This document shows positions 1-6,811 of a stretch of 13,968 nucleotides of DNA, one piece after another. This DNA comes from Betaproteobacteria bacterium. Lineage in GTDB: Bacteria > Pseudomonadota > Gammaproteobacteria > Burkholderiales > Burkholderiaceae_C. The notes under the pieces were generated by a model. The model searched no databases and was not told the origin of the DNA. It saw only the letters and a list, made by a program, of their open reading frames with translations. A program made the translations under genes and the position numbers. The stretch covers positions 1-13,968 of the forward strand of contig JANXLW010000113.1 in assembly GCA_025354965.1 (NCBI GenBank), read 5' to 3'. Numbering within the stretch: position 1 is the first letter of the stretch; every line of letters begins with the position of its first letter.

Positions 1-2
1 CC

Positions 3-101
3 GGACTTATCCACCCAGTTGCCCGCTAATGTGGACAACCCGCTCATGGCCTTGAAGGGCCAGCGGGTTGCCCACAAGCGAACAACTGCGTGGATAAGTC
101 C
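3..101. repeat. ~100 bp imperfect palindrome with DnaA-box-like arms
   Basis: The outer arms, 3-14 and 90-101, are a perfect 12-bp inverted repeat (GGACTTATCCAC / GTGGATAAGTCC). CAGTTG at 16-21 pairs with CAACTG at 83-88. Positions 31-44 pair with 62-75 with one mismatch, and GGCC at 48-51 pairs with 58-61 at the tip. The whole segment can fold into one long hairpin. Four arm segments resemble the DnaA box TTWTNCACA: 7-15 (8/9), 30-38 on the minus strand (8/9), 68-76 (7/9) and 89-97 on the minus strand (8/9). It could be a dispersed intergenic repeat, a DnaA-titrating site or the scar of a mobile element. The integron attC core GTTRRRY is absent. The folding potential is seen directly; the role is unknown. 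Confidence 0.75.
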
Positions 102-127
102 TATCCCCGCGCCTCAAACACAAAAGT

Positions 128-340
128 ACGGACACTCCCAGCCACGTCCACAAACTTCTCGAACTCGCCGGCTCTTCATCGGTGAGCAGCGACGACGCCA
201 TCGCCGGCGCCATTGCCAAGGCCATCGAAACATTGCGCAACATCCAGTGGTTCGAGGTGCTGGGGCAGTGCGGCCACGTGGTCGATGGCTAGTTGGCGCA
301 TCGGCAGGTCACGCTCAAGGTCGGCTTCACGCTGGAGTGA
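128..340 (+). pseudogene. dodecin pseudogene (flavin-binding protein remnant)
   Basis: Reading from 143 gives a dodecin-like sequence: SHVHKLLELAGSS, then an Ala-rich helix ending ETLRNIQWFEV, then GHVVDG-stop-LAHRQVTLKVGFTLE and a TGA at 338-340. Dodecins are about 70-residue proteins that form dodecameric shells storing riboflavin or FMN. The family normally has the W-F-E-V strand, GHI.DGKVAHYQVTLKVGF and a closing acidic tail, and all of these can be traced here. Two defects are visible. The Lys codon of DGKVAH is a TAG stop at 290-292, and the codon where the start is expected (128-130) is ACG rather than ATG. It is therefore probably dead. A sequencing error would have to hit two sites to explain it. 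The segment lies next to the palindrome at 3-101 and is not linked to the genes downstream. Confidence 0.8.
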
Positions 341-524
341 GTTGAGCACGGCCATCCCCGGCATCACATTGCCATTGCTCATTTCGTTTATCCGTGCTCC
401 GGAAGTGATCAACTTCTGGAGTACCTGAAATCGAAGCACGGTCACTGCACGCTTTGGGCATGCAGCCTGCGATGTTGGAGACCAGCCGTCTATCGACCAT
501 CATGTCTCGCCACTGTCAGTACCC
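341..524. other. short region without a recognisable gene
   Basis: This separates the dodecin remnant from the 3' end of the hydrolase. Both strands carry short open stretches, for example one with RAPEVINFWST on the plus strand around 390-428, but none matches a family I recognise and none has a convincing ribosome site. No terminator-like hairpin with a T-run was found. Confidence 0.4.
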
Positions 525-1337
525 TCAGGCAACGCCCAGAAGGAGCGCAGTGAGTTCCGCCGGGGCAGAGATCATCGCGTCGTGGCCTGTTTTGATCTCC
601 AGATATTGCCACGCGGGTTGCGAGCGGGCGAAGGCGGCGCTTGAATCTACGTTCAAATAGTATGGCTCCGTGCACCGGATGTAGGTGGTGGGCACGCCAT
701 TGCCGACGGGATGGCGAAGTGTCGGCGAAGTCCGGTAGGTGTTGAACGGATGTGGCGTCATGCGTCGTTCCAACCAGGCCAGGTCGGCGAGGTCCTTCAC
801 ACCGAAGGAGTTTGCGGCGGGCACCGGGATACTCAGGCCGCCGCTGGACTCCTCGGCCTGCTTGATCCGTGTATCGCGAACCTCAGGGGGAAGCCTGTCA
901 AAGGAACTCTTGCCGTTCGCTGGGATGCCAGCGTCGAGGTAGACAAGCCGCTTGAGCCGAGCCGGCATTCGATCAGCAACGCCCGAAACTGCGCCGCCAC
1001 CGAAGCTGTGTCCGACGAGATAGACGTCATTCAGCTCCTCGGCCTCGATCATATTCACGATGTCCTCGACGAAGACATCCATGGTGATTTGTTTGCTCAG
1101 AAGGTGACGCCGCTCGCCCAAGCCGGTCTGCGTGGGCGTATAGACCGCGTGCCCGGCCTCGCGCAGGCGATGCGCCACTCGCGTCCAACACCAGCCTCCG
1201 TGAAACGCACCATGCACCAAGACATAGGTGCGGCCGCCAATCGCGGCAGGCTGGGACATTCCTGGAGCGGCAAGGACAGCAGAGCCCGCGACCAGTACTT
1301 TGGCCAGGTCGCGCCTGTGGGTCATGTTTAAATTCAT
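525..1337 (-). CDS. alpha/beta-fold hydrolase, probably Tat-exported
   Basis: A 270-residue alpha/beta hydrolase of the EstC / plant hydroxynitrile-lyase-like branch (salicylate-esterase type). The oxyanion-hole strand YVLVHGAFHGGW is at about residues 38-49. The nucleophile elbow GHSFGG puts Ser at 111, and the catalytic His is 252 in TGHDAM. The acid is probably in the strand YIRCTEPYY (Glu224 is one candidate), which I cannot fix by eye. The N-terminus THRRDLAKVLVAGSAVLAAPG has a twin arginine followed by a hydrophobic stretch, which suggests Tat export; most relatives are cytoplasmic. The ATG at 1337 has AGGAG at 1347-1351, 9 nt upstream, which decides the start. It lies downstream of the broken ribB on the same strand, across a ~245 bp gap, so it may have its own promoter. 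It could hydrolyse an ester or lactone in the same pathway; the substrate is unknown. Confidence 0.85.
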   Translation of the reverse strand: MNLNMTHRRDLAKVLVAGSAVLAAPGMSQPAAIGGRTYVLVHGAFHGGWCWTRVAHRLREAGHAVYTPTQTGLGERRHLLSKQITMDVFVEDIVNMIEAEELNDVYLVGHSFGGGAVSGVADRMPARLKRLVYLDAGIPANGKSSFDRLPPEVRDTRIKQAEESSGGLSIPVPAANSFGVKDLADLAWLERRMTPHPFNTYRTSPTLRHPVGNGVPTTYIRCTEPYYLNVDSSAAFARSQPAWQYLEIKTGHDAMISAPAELTALLLGVA

Positions 1338-1549
1338 CGTAGTTTTCTCCTAGTTTGCAGTTCACGGAACCAAAAAAGTGTCGAGCAACGGCCGCTCTGT
1401 TGCGCCCGTACCGGCCTGTTTGAAGCCGCCAGCTGGCAAGGGCACATCGAAGCGGTCAGAAGCCTCCGCAGGGGCTGCAATGCACCTCGCAGCCGGGAGG
1501 CCCTTGGCGCAGGTGAGCGTTGACGGGGGACCCCGACAAGTCGCTAGTT

Positions 1550-1576
1550 CAAGAGCGCGTCCCCGCGCCGCTCTTG
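1550..1576 (-). terminator. hairpin just past the ribB-like pseudogene
   Basis: CAAGAGCG (1550-1557) and CGCTCTTG (1569-1576) form a perfect 8-bp stem around an 11-nt GC-rich loop. It starts 5 nt beyond the ancestral stop codon of the ribB-like gene, where a terminator of the minus-strand operon would be expected. There is no clear T-run after the stem, so it may be a weak or non-intrinsic terminator. The rest of the 1338-1581 gap shows no recognisable gene. Confidence 0.4.
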
Positions 1577-1581
1577 TTCTG

Positions 1582-2105
1582 CTATGCATCATCGAGCTCG
1601 CGGTGCATGCGATGTTCAATCAGTTGCCGGATCGAGATCGTCGTCAAGCCGTGCAGTGCGGCAAAAACGGAAGGTTTCCAGTCGGCGTGCCGTCGTCGTA
1701 GACGAGCTCGCTACCCACCCCACCCGGCGAGCGACCCCCGAGCTTTATTGGATCGTGTGCGACCTCCGTATGTGCAGGCCGCTCAAGCACGCGGCCTGCC
1801 TCGCCCCGCAGCGGGAAAATGTGGCCGGGACGAACGAAGTCTGAAGCAACCGAACCGGGGTCAGCCAACGAGCGTAGCGTACGCACCATAAATGCCAAGT
1901 GCACAGGCGTCACAGCATCAGTGGCAATGATGCGGTCGCCTTCGTTTTTCCTGTGTTCATCGTCCACGAGGAGCACAAAATCGCCGCGATCGGCAGCGGC
2001 GATCGCCATCTCCACTTCATCAAAAAAATAGTCCAGTGCCACGTTTTCTGCGAACGCTGTGGAAGTTGATTTGCTTTCACCCAACCTCCGAAAGGGGTTA
2101 TGCAC
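1582..2105 (-). pseudogene. ribB-like DHBP synthase pseudogene (internal deletion and frameshift)
   Basis: Intact RibB (3,4-dihydroxy-2-butanone-4-phosphate synthase) makes the four-carbon riboflavin precursor from ribulose 5-phosphate and has about 200-220 residues. The N-terminal part here reads VLLVDDEHRKNEGD (the first Glu of the usual ENEGD is Lys) and continues to about residue 75 (near 1880). It then jumps straight to TLRSLADP...DFVRPGHIFPLR, skipping roughly 70 residues of the core. The metal-binding His of the HTE motif remains. The frame breaks at a T5 tract (plus strand 1663-1667). One base later it continues as FAALHGLTTISIRQLIEHRMHRELDDA with a TAG at 1582-1584, which is a normal RibB C-terminus. 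The reading frame opens at a GTG at 2105 overlapping the flavin reductase stop. An alternative GTG at 2080, 4 nt after a GGAGG, is in another frame and would need a phase change at the T7 tract (2022-2028). It is almost certainly inactive. Confidence 0.85.
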
Positions 2106-3180
2106 AGGAAATCTGCGCTGAAATTTCGGCGGCCGCGAGCGCCAGAGCGCGCGGCACGGCTGCGTCCCAATCCGATCCCAATCGGGCGGCGTCCGAGGTC
2201 ACCGACAGCGCCATGACCATCTGCCCCTCGGCATCCTTGATCGGCGCGCTGAACGCATTGACGGCGATCTGGTGGATTGCTGAAGGTGTCGACCCGATGG
2301 CGCGTGCCAATCCGTGGCTGCGCGTCTCGACCATGGAGGCATCGAATTCGGCGCGGCGCCCTGCGATACTGCCAAGCGTGGCGGTCGACACCTGGAGGTC
2401 TTCATCAATAAGGTGCTTCGTCATCTCATCGGGCAGGAAGGCTGCGAACGCGCGTCCAGTGGCGGAACGGGTAATGCTCATCACGAGCCCGGGTCTGAGT
2501 TGGTCGCTCACAGGTTGCTTCGATGGCTCCCAATGCACTGCGGTCGGCCCATGATTGCCCCATACGGCCAGACACAGCGTGTGTTCTCCGAGCTGCGTCG
2601 AAATGACCGGCAATGCGTTGGTCGCTAGCTGGATGGCCCGCAGGTCGGTCGGCTTCGAAGTCCCAAGTCGCAACGCGGTGGGCCCCAGATCGTGCGAGTA
2701 GGCCACCATGTACTTGCCGCCCCCAAATGCCAGGGCGCGTCGTCCAGACTGCGCGATGCGTTCCACGCGGCCTACGTAGACGACGTGATCGCCACCCGGA
2801 TATTCTGCGACTTTCACGCACTCCAGATGAGCCGCCGCACCCTCCAGAAGCGGTACGTCGCCGATGCCACGTCCGTGCGGCACTCCGCTGAACTTGTTGT
2901 CGCGCGACTTCGCAAAATGGTTCGATACCTCAATCTGGTCGTCCGCCAGGATGTGAACCGCGAAATGTTCACTGTCATGGAACGCGCCATAGCTGCGCGA
3001 AGACAGAGACTGACTCCACAGGACAAGCGGTGGGTCAAGGGAAACGGAACTGAACGAGTTAGCGGTGACGCCGTGCGCAACCCCGCTGCTATCTCGCGTG
3101 GTGATCACGGTGACACCCGTGACGAATGTGCCAAGCACGTCGCGCAATTGGCGGGCTTCGAACGCTGCGATCGCTTCCAT
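2098..3180 (-). CDS. flavin reductase fused to an IclR-type ligand-binding domain
   Basis: The protein has 360 residues from the ATG at 3180, which has GGAGA 6 nt upstream. An in-frame ATG at 3240 adds 20 residues but lacks such a site. Residues about 8-165 are a flavin reductase of the FMN-binding split-barrel (HpaC/NtaB) class: LRDVLGTFVTGVTVITT, GVTANSFSSVSLDPPLVLW, then GDHVVYVGRV, the usual GDH motif linked to NADH use. Residues about 185-355 resemble the IclR C-terminal effector domain (ATNALPVISTQLGEHTLCLAVWG, RSATGRAFAAFLP, then HQIAVNAFSAPIKD and a closing helix). No helix-turn-helix is present, so this is not a repressor. It should reduce FMN with NADH for the monooxygenases encoded at 5411 and 12040, perhaps gated by substrate binding. 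The Acinetobacter p-hydroxyphenylacetate hydroxylase reductase C1 is an analogy: its MarR-like C-terminal domain makes the activity effector-dependent. Gating is inference. Confidence 0.88.
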   Translation of the reverse strand: MEAIAAFEARQLRDVLGTFVTGVTVITTRDSSGVAHGVTANSFSSVSLDPPLVLWSQSLSSRSYGAFHDSEHFAVHILADDQIEVSNHFAKSRDNKFSGVPHGRGIGDVPLLEGAAAHLECVKVAEYPGGDHVVYVGRVERIAQSGRRALAFGGGKYMVAYSHDLGPTALRLGTSKPTDLRAIQLATNALPVISTQLGEHTLCLAVWGNHGPTAVHWEPSKQPVSDQLRPGLVMSITRSATGRAFAAFLPDEMTKHLIDEDLQVSTATLGSIAGRRAEFDASMVETRSHGLARAIGSTPSAIHQIAVNAFSAPIKDAEGQMVMALSVTSDAARLGSDWDAAVPRALALAAAEISAQISCA

Positions 3181-3238
3181 GAGTTGTCTCCATCTGCTTG
3201 TCGATGCAGGGAGTCTAAGGAGCGGACGCACCTTCAAC

Positions 3239-3260
3239 AATTCATGTATCGCTATGAATT
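3239..3260. promoter_or_regulatory. candidate LysR-type operator upstream of the flavin reductase
   Basis: AATTCAT (3239-3245), 8 nt, then ATGAATT (3254-3260) is a perfect 7-8-7 inverted repeat containing T-N11-A (T3242 to A3254), the usual LysR-family box. It lies in the 105-bp gap between the lysR stop and the flavin reductase start, about 60-80 bp upstream of the ATG at 3180. Similar perfect arms were not found in the 4240-4395 gap. Binding is inferred from geometry and position. Confidence 0.5.
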
Positions 3261-3285
3261 AATAATTTGACGTGATGAATCAAGC

Positions 3286-4239
3286 CTACGGATGCAGGTT
3301 TGACTGACGCACGAAACGGATGAAACTCTGTACCGACGCGCTAGGCTTGGCGCTGCGCGCCGTCGCGATGCCAAAGATGCGCGTCATGTCGACGCCTTCG
3401 ATTTCGATGCGCGCATGCTTCGCCACGCTGCCTCGCGAGGACACGGATCGCGGCAACAGCGTCACGCCCATGCCCGCATCAAGCATGCCCAGCAGGGTAT
3501 TGAGGTTGCCAACGACTTTGGACGCGGGCAGCGCGAGGCCCTGCGCCTGCAACGCGTCGTCGATGCGCGCCCGCAGGCCTTGGTGCTGGTCGACGACCAT
3601 GAGCGCAATGGAGGCCATATCCTTGGCGTTGACACTCTTGCGCCGGGCCAATGCATGGCCCTTTGGCGCGACAAGAACCATGTCGTCACGCCAAAGCGGA
3701 GTAAAGCGGTACCGGCTGTCGGTACCCTCGTACGCCAACACCGCCAGATCAGCCCGTCCATCGTCAATGGCCGCAAGCACATTCATGTGTTGAAGGTCGA
3801 GCAGCTCTACCTCGACGTCAGGGTAGCGCTCAGCATAGGCCTGGATGATCGGCGGCAATCGCAGCGCGGCGATTGTCGGCGTCGCGGCCACCACTACCCG
3901 CTGGCGGCGCTTGCGTGCATTCTTGCGAAACCCTTCGACCAACCCGGATAGGCCCTCGAGCGTTTTCACTGCTTCGCCCAGGAGGCTCTCGCCCTCCTCA
4001 GTCGTCTCTACCTTGCGCGTCGTGCGGCGCAACAACTGCGCCCCCAATGAGGCTTCCAGCCGATGGATCCGGCCAGTGATGGTCGGTTGCGTGACATGCA
4101 GTTGCTGGGCGGCGGCGCTGAAGCTGCGGGCCTTGGCCACCACGATGAATGTCTGCAACTCAATCAATTCGAGTCCTGCCGTCACGAGAATCTGCGGCAG
4201 TTCATTGCGAGTTTCCGACGAGGTGGGCGAACGAGGCAT
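3286..4239 (-). CDS. LysR-family transcriptional regulator
   Basis: A 317-residue LTTR. The winged HTH spans residues about 25-84 (LIELQTFIVVAKARSFSAAA, then LHVTQPTITGRIHRLEASLGAQLLRR), followed by a linker helix. The periplasmic-binding-protein-like effector domain starts at about 110 (VVVAATPTIAALRLPPII). Length is normal for the family. The ATG at 4239 leaves about 24 residues before the usual start of the HTH and has no good ribosome site. A TTG at Leu25 (about 4167), with AGGA 6 nt upstream, is a reasonable alternative start. It is divergent from the Bug-monooxygenase operon, sharing a 156-bp gap, and co-directional with the flavin reductase downstream, so it probably controls one or both sets in response to a pathway compound. 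The ligand is unknown. Confidence 0.93.
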   Translation of the reverse strand: MPRSPTSSETRNELPQILVTAGLELIELQTFIVVAKARSFSAAAQQLHVTQPTITGRIHRLEASLGAQLLRRTTRKVETTEEGESLLGEAVKTLEGLSGLVEGFRKNARKRRQRVVVAATPTIAALRLPPIIQAYAERYPDVEVELLDLQHMNVLAAIDDGRADLAVLAYEGTDSRYRFTPLWRDDMVLVAPKGHALARRKSVNAKDMASIALMVVDQHQGLRARIDDALQAQGLALPASKVVGNLNTLLGMLDAGMGVTLLPRSVSSRGSVAKHARIEIEGVDMTRIFGIATARSAKPSASVQSFIRFVRQSNLHP

Positions 4240-4395
4240 CGCAAGTATTTATCGAGGAAATTTATAAGTATATCGCGCTTCTCGATTTGTTTGTGCAGAG
4301 CTTGCGCAGAACAATGTAGATACGTCCCTAAGGCCGACGAGGCCCGCACAGAAATGCGCCAAGGGGCGGGGATAGACAAACCCTGAGACAACATC
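4240..4395. promoter_or_regulatory. divergent control region between lysR and the Bug-monooxygenase operon
   Basis: This 156-bp gap should hold both divergent promoters. An AT-rich block at about 4249-4275 stands out from the GC-rich surroundings and contains the repeated words ATTTAT and AAGTAT. A weak sigma70-like pair, TTGTTT - 17 nt - AACAAT, reads toward the plus-strand operon (about 4287-4315), with only 3/6 and 4/6 matches to consensus. No perfect LysR palindrome like the one at 3239 was found. Confidence 0.35.
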
Positions 4396-5376
4396 ATGCA
4401 CAATCGTAGAAACTTCTGCCTGTCGGCGCTGGCGACGACATCGCTGGCCGCGGTGTGGCAGCCCGTCATCGCTGCTGGCTATCCAGACCGCCCGATCCGG
4501 CTCATTGTCGGGTTTCCAGCCGGCCAGAGCACCGACACGAGCGCCCGGCGCATCGCGCAAAGCATGTCGCAGACGCTAGGTCAGAGCGTGTTCGTCGACA
4601 ACCGGCCAGGCGCTGCCGGCATCATCTCCCACGGGGCGGTCAAGAACGCGCCAGCCGACGGCTACACACTGCTGATGGGTTCGACCGGCACGCTCACGAT
4701 CAATCCTTGGCTCTACAAAAACCTGCCCTACGACCCAATCAAGGACTTTGAGCCTGTGGCGTCTGTCTCGGCGTCGCCGCTGGTGCTGTTCACGTCCGTG
4801 GATTCACCAATCAAGGATCTGAGCCAGCTGATCGCTATGGCCAAATCGCGCCCCGGCAAGGTGAGCTACGGCTCCAGCGGCAACGGCACCACCGGCCACA
4901 TCGCGATGGAGATGCTCAAGATGGAAGCCGGCATCGACCTATTGCATGTGCCTTACAAGGGCTCGCCACCCATGGTCACCGACGTGATCAGCGGTCAGAT
5001 CAGCGTCGCCTTCGATACGGCAGGTGCCGTGCTGGTGATGGCCAAGGGCGGGCGCATCAAGCTGCTGGGCGTCGCCACACTCAAGCGCTTCGAAGCGGCG
5101 CCGGAGTTGCCCACGTTGGCCGAGCAAGGTCTGAGCGGCTTCGAGGCGATGCCATGGTCCGCGATCCTAGCGCCCAAGGGCACGCCCGCGCTCATCGTCC
5201 AGCGCCTGAACGTTGCGGTGAACGCTGCCCTCAAAGACCCCGCAATACTCGACCTGTTCATTTCGACTGGTAGCTACGCGCTCGGTGGACCACCCTCGCA
5301 ACTTCAAAGCTATCTCGCACAGGAGCACGCGCGTTGGGGTAAGGCCGTAGGCGCCTCGGGCGCGCGCGTCGATTGA
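4396..5376 (+). CDS. Bug/TctC-family periplasmic solute receptor 1
   Basis: A 326-residue extracytoplasmic receptor of the Bug (TctC) family, which binds mostly carboxylated small molecules. The N-terminus NRRNFCLSALATTSLAAV... with an Ala-rich end near residue 27 is a signal peptide, Tat-like because of RRNF. Family landmarks follow: YPDRPIRLIVGFPAGQSTD (about 29-47), DNRPGAAG (about 68-75), PADGYTLL (about 86-93), LPYDPIKDFEPV (about 110-121), then VSYGSSGNGTTGHIAMEML (about 156-174) and HVPYKG (about 184-189). It is the first gene of the plus-strand cluster, 34 bp before LLM1. It shares GFPAGQS and the TTGHIAMEMLK stretch with Bug 3 and is clearly less like Bug 2. No TctA/TctB permease is encoded nearby, so it either serves a remote transporter or acts as a sensor. 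Confidence 0.93.
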   Translation: MHNRRNFCLSALATTSLAAVWQPVIAAGYPDRPIRLIVGFPAGQSTDTSARRIAQSMSQTLGQSVFVDNRPGAAGIISHGAVKNAPADGYTLLMGSTGTLTINPWLYKNLPYDPIKDFEPVASVSASPLVLFTSVDSPIKDLSQLIAMAKSRPGKVSYGSSGNGTTGHIAMEMLKMEAGIDLLHVPYKGSPPMVTDVISGQISVAFDTAGAVLVMAKGGRIKLLGVATLKRFEAAPELPTLAEQGLSGFEAMPWSAILAPKGTPALIVQRLNVAVNAALKDPAILDLFISTGSYALGGPPSQLQSYLAQEHARWGKAVGASGARVD

Positions 5377-5410
5377 AAATACACACTTCCGCCCGACAAG
5401 GACACAATCC

Positions 5411-6811
5411 ATGAAAAACAACCCGCCCACGCGGCAGATGAGCCTGATTGCCTTCATGCAGGCGCAGAACTGCACCAATTACGTCGGCTCATGGCGCCAT
5501 CCCGCCAGCATGAGCGACTTCATGACGCCAGAGTACTACCAGCGCATCGCCCGTACGTTGGAGGACGGCAAGTTCGACATGGCCTTCTTCGACGACCGTC
5601 TGGCAATGCCCGACATCTACGGCGACGATCACCGCGAGACGGTCGCCCATGGCGTTCGCTGCGTGAAGATGGATCCGTCCACGATTCTGATGGCTATGGC
5701 CGCTGCAACGAGCAAGCTCGGACTGGGCGCCACCTACTCCACCACTTACTACGAACCCTTTCACGTGGCGCGCCTGTTCGCAACCCTGGATTTGATGACC
5801 AAGGGGCGCGTGGCGTGGAACGTGGTGACATCACTCAACGATTCAGAAGCAGCGAACTTCGGCCGCGACGAGCATCTGGAGCATGACCTGCGCTACGACC
5901 GCGCCGATGAATTCATGGAAGTCGTGCAAGGCCACTGGGACAGCTGGGAGGACGACGCATTGATCCTGGACAAGGCGAATGATCGCTTCGCCGATCCGGA
6001 CAAGGTGCATCGTCTCGATCATGCAGGCAAGTTTTTCAAGTCGAAGGGGCCCCTTCCTGTGCCGCGTTCCCGCCAAGGCAATCCCGTAATTCTTCAGGCT
6101 GGCTCGAGCGGCCGCGGCATGGCGTTCGCCGCACGCTGGGCCGAGCTTGTCTTTGCAGCTTATCCCAACCTCGAGGTGGGCAAAAAGCAATACGCGTATT
6201 TCAAAAACGCGATTGCCGAAGCGGGTCGCGATCCGGCGCAGGTCAAGGTGGCACCAGCGGTCAAGTTTGTAGTCGGCGAGTCCGAGGCCCATGCCCAGGA
6301 CAAGTTGGCGTTGGCTACGTCGACGGCACGCCCCTTCGATGGGCTCGCGCTGCTGTGCGAAGTCCTCAACGTCGACTTTGCCTCCCGTCCCTACGAAAAG
6401 CCGTTTTCCGATGAAGAGCTGGCTTCGCTCTCTTGGCACGGCTTGCGTGACAAGGTGATCGCTAAGAGTGGCAAGAAGAACCCTTCCGTTAGGGATTTCG
6501 TAGAAGCCTCGGGCCGCGGCACCGTCGCGGAAGGTCCGAACTTCGTCGGCACGCCCACGCAGGTGGCCGACCAAATGGAAGAGTGGTTCAACGGTGCTTG
6601 CGACGGCTTCGTGATCCAGGCCTTGCACACGCCGGGGAGCTACGAGGATTTCGTTCGCCTCGTCGTGCCGGAATTGCAGCGCCGCAACCTGTTCCGCAAG
6701 GAGTACAGCGGCGACACCTTGCGCGAAAACCTGGGACTGAAGCGCCCTCAACCTCGTGACTGGCGTCGCGCACAGGACGCACTGACGGCACAGAAGGAAA
6801 AAGCAGCATGA
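5411..6811 (+). CDS. LLM-class FMN-dependent monooxygenase 1 (NtaA/SnaA/DszA type)
   Basis: A 466-residue luciferase-like TIM-barrel monooxygenase of the NtaA/SnaA/DszA group, which uses FMNH2 from a separate reductase to oxygenate, and often cleave, C-N or C-S bonds or rings. Signatures in order are MSLIAFMQAQNC, NYVGSWRHP, FDMAFFDDRLAMPDIYGDD, LGLGATYSTTYYEPFHVARLFATLD, GRVAWNVVTSLNDSEAANFG, RYDRADEF, GHWDSWEDDA, FADPDKVHRLDH, GPLPVPRSRQG and FAARWAELVFAA. The start ATG has AAGGA a few nt upstream. The stop overlaps the next start (ATGA at 6808-6811), so it is translationally coupled to the AtuA-like gene. It is nearly identical to LLM2 at the N-terminus: 10 differences in 143 aligned residues. 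Its reductase partner is probably the fusion at 2098-3180. The substrate cannot be told from sequence. Confidence 0.93.
   Translation: MKNNPPTRQMSLIAFMQAQNCTNYVGSWRHPASMSDFMTPEYYQRIARTLEDGKFDMAFFDDRLAMPDIYGDDHRETVAHGVRCVKMDPSTILMAMAAATSKLGLGATYSTTYYEPFHVARLFATLDLMTKGRVAWNVVTSLNDSEAANFGRDEHLEHDLRYDRADEFMEVVQGHWDSWEDDALILDKANDRFADPDKVHRLDHAGKFFKSKGPLPVPRSRQGNPVILQAGSSGRGMAFAARWAELVFAAYPNLEVGKKQYAYFKNAIAEAGRDPAQVKVAPAVKFVVGESEAHAQDKLALATSTARPFDGLALLCEVLNVDFASRPYEKPFSDEELASLSWHGLRDKVIAKSGKKNPSVRDFVEASGRGTVAEGPNFVGTPTQVADQMEEWFNGACDGFVIQALHTPGSYEDFVRLVVPELQRRNLFRKEYSGDTLRENLGLKRPQPRDWRRAQDALTAQKEKAA

Noticed and set aside
3..101. Integron attC site
   Set aside because: The size and palindromic form fit, but the GTTRRRY / RYYYAAC core sites are absent and no integrase is present.
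711..1331. 206-codon plus-strand frame opposite the hydrolase
   Set aside because: The minus-strand frame has the catalytic Ser and His motifs and an AGGAG ribosome site, so the plus frame is a shadow.
3181..3240. Upstream ATG at 3240 for the flavin reductase
   Set aside because: GGAGA sits 6 nt before the ATG at 3180, and the extra 20 residues do not belong to the flavin reductase fold. The extension would also run through the candidate operator.
5843..6751. 302-codon open frame on the minus strand
   Set aside because: It lies antisense to LLM1, whose protein matches its family throughout. Long antisense frames are common in GC-rich genes, and this one resembles no family.
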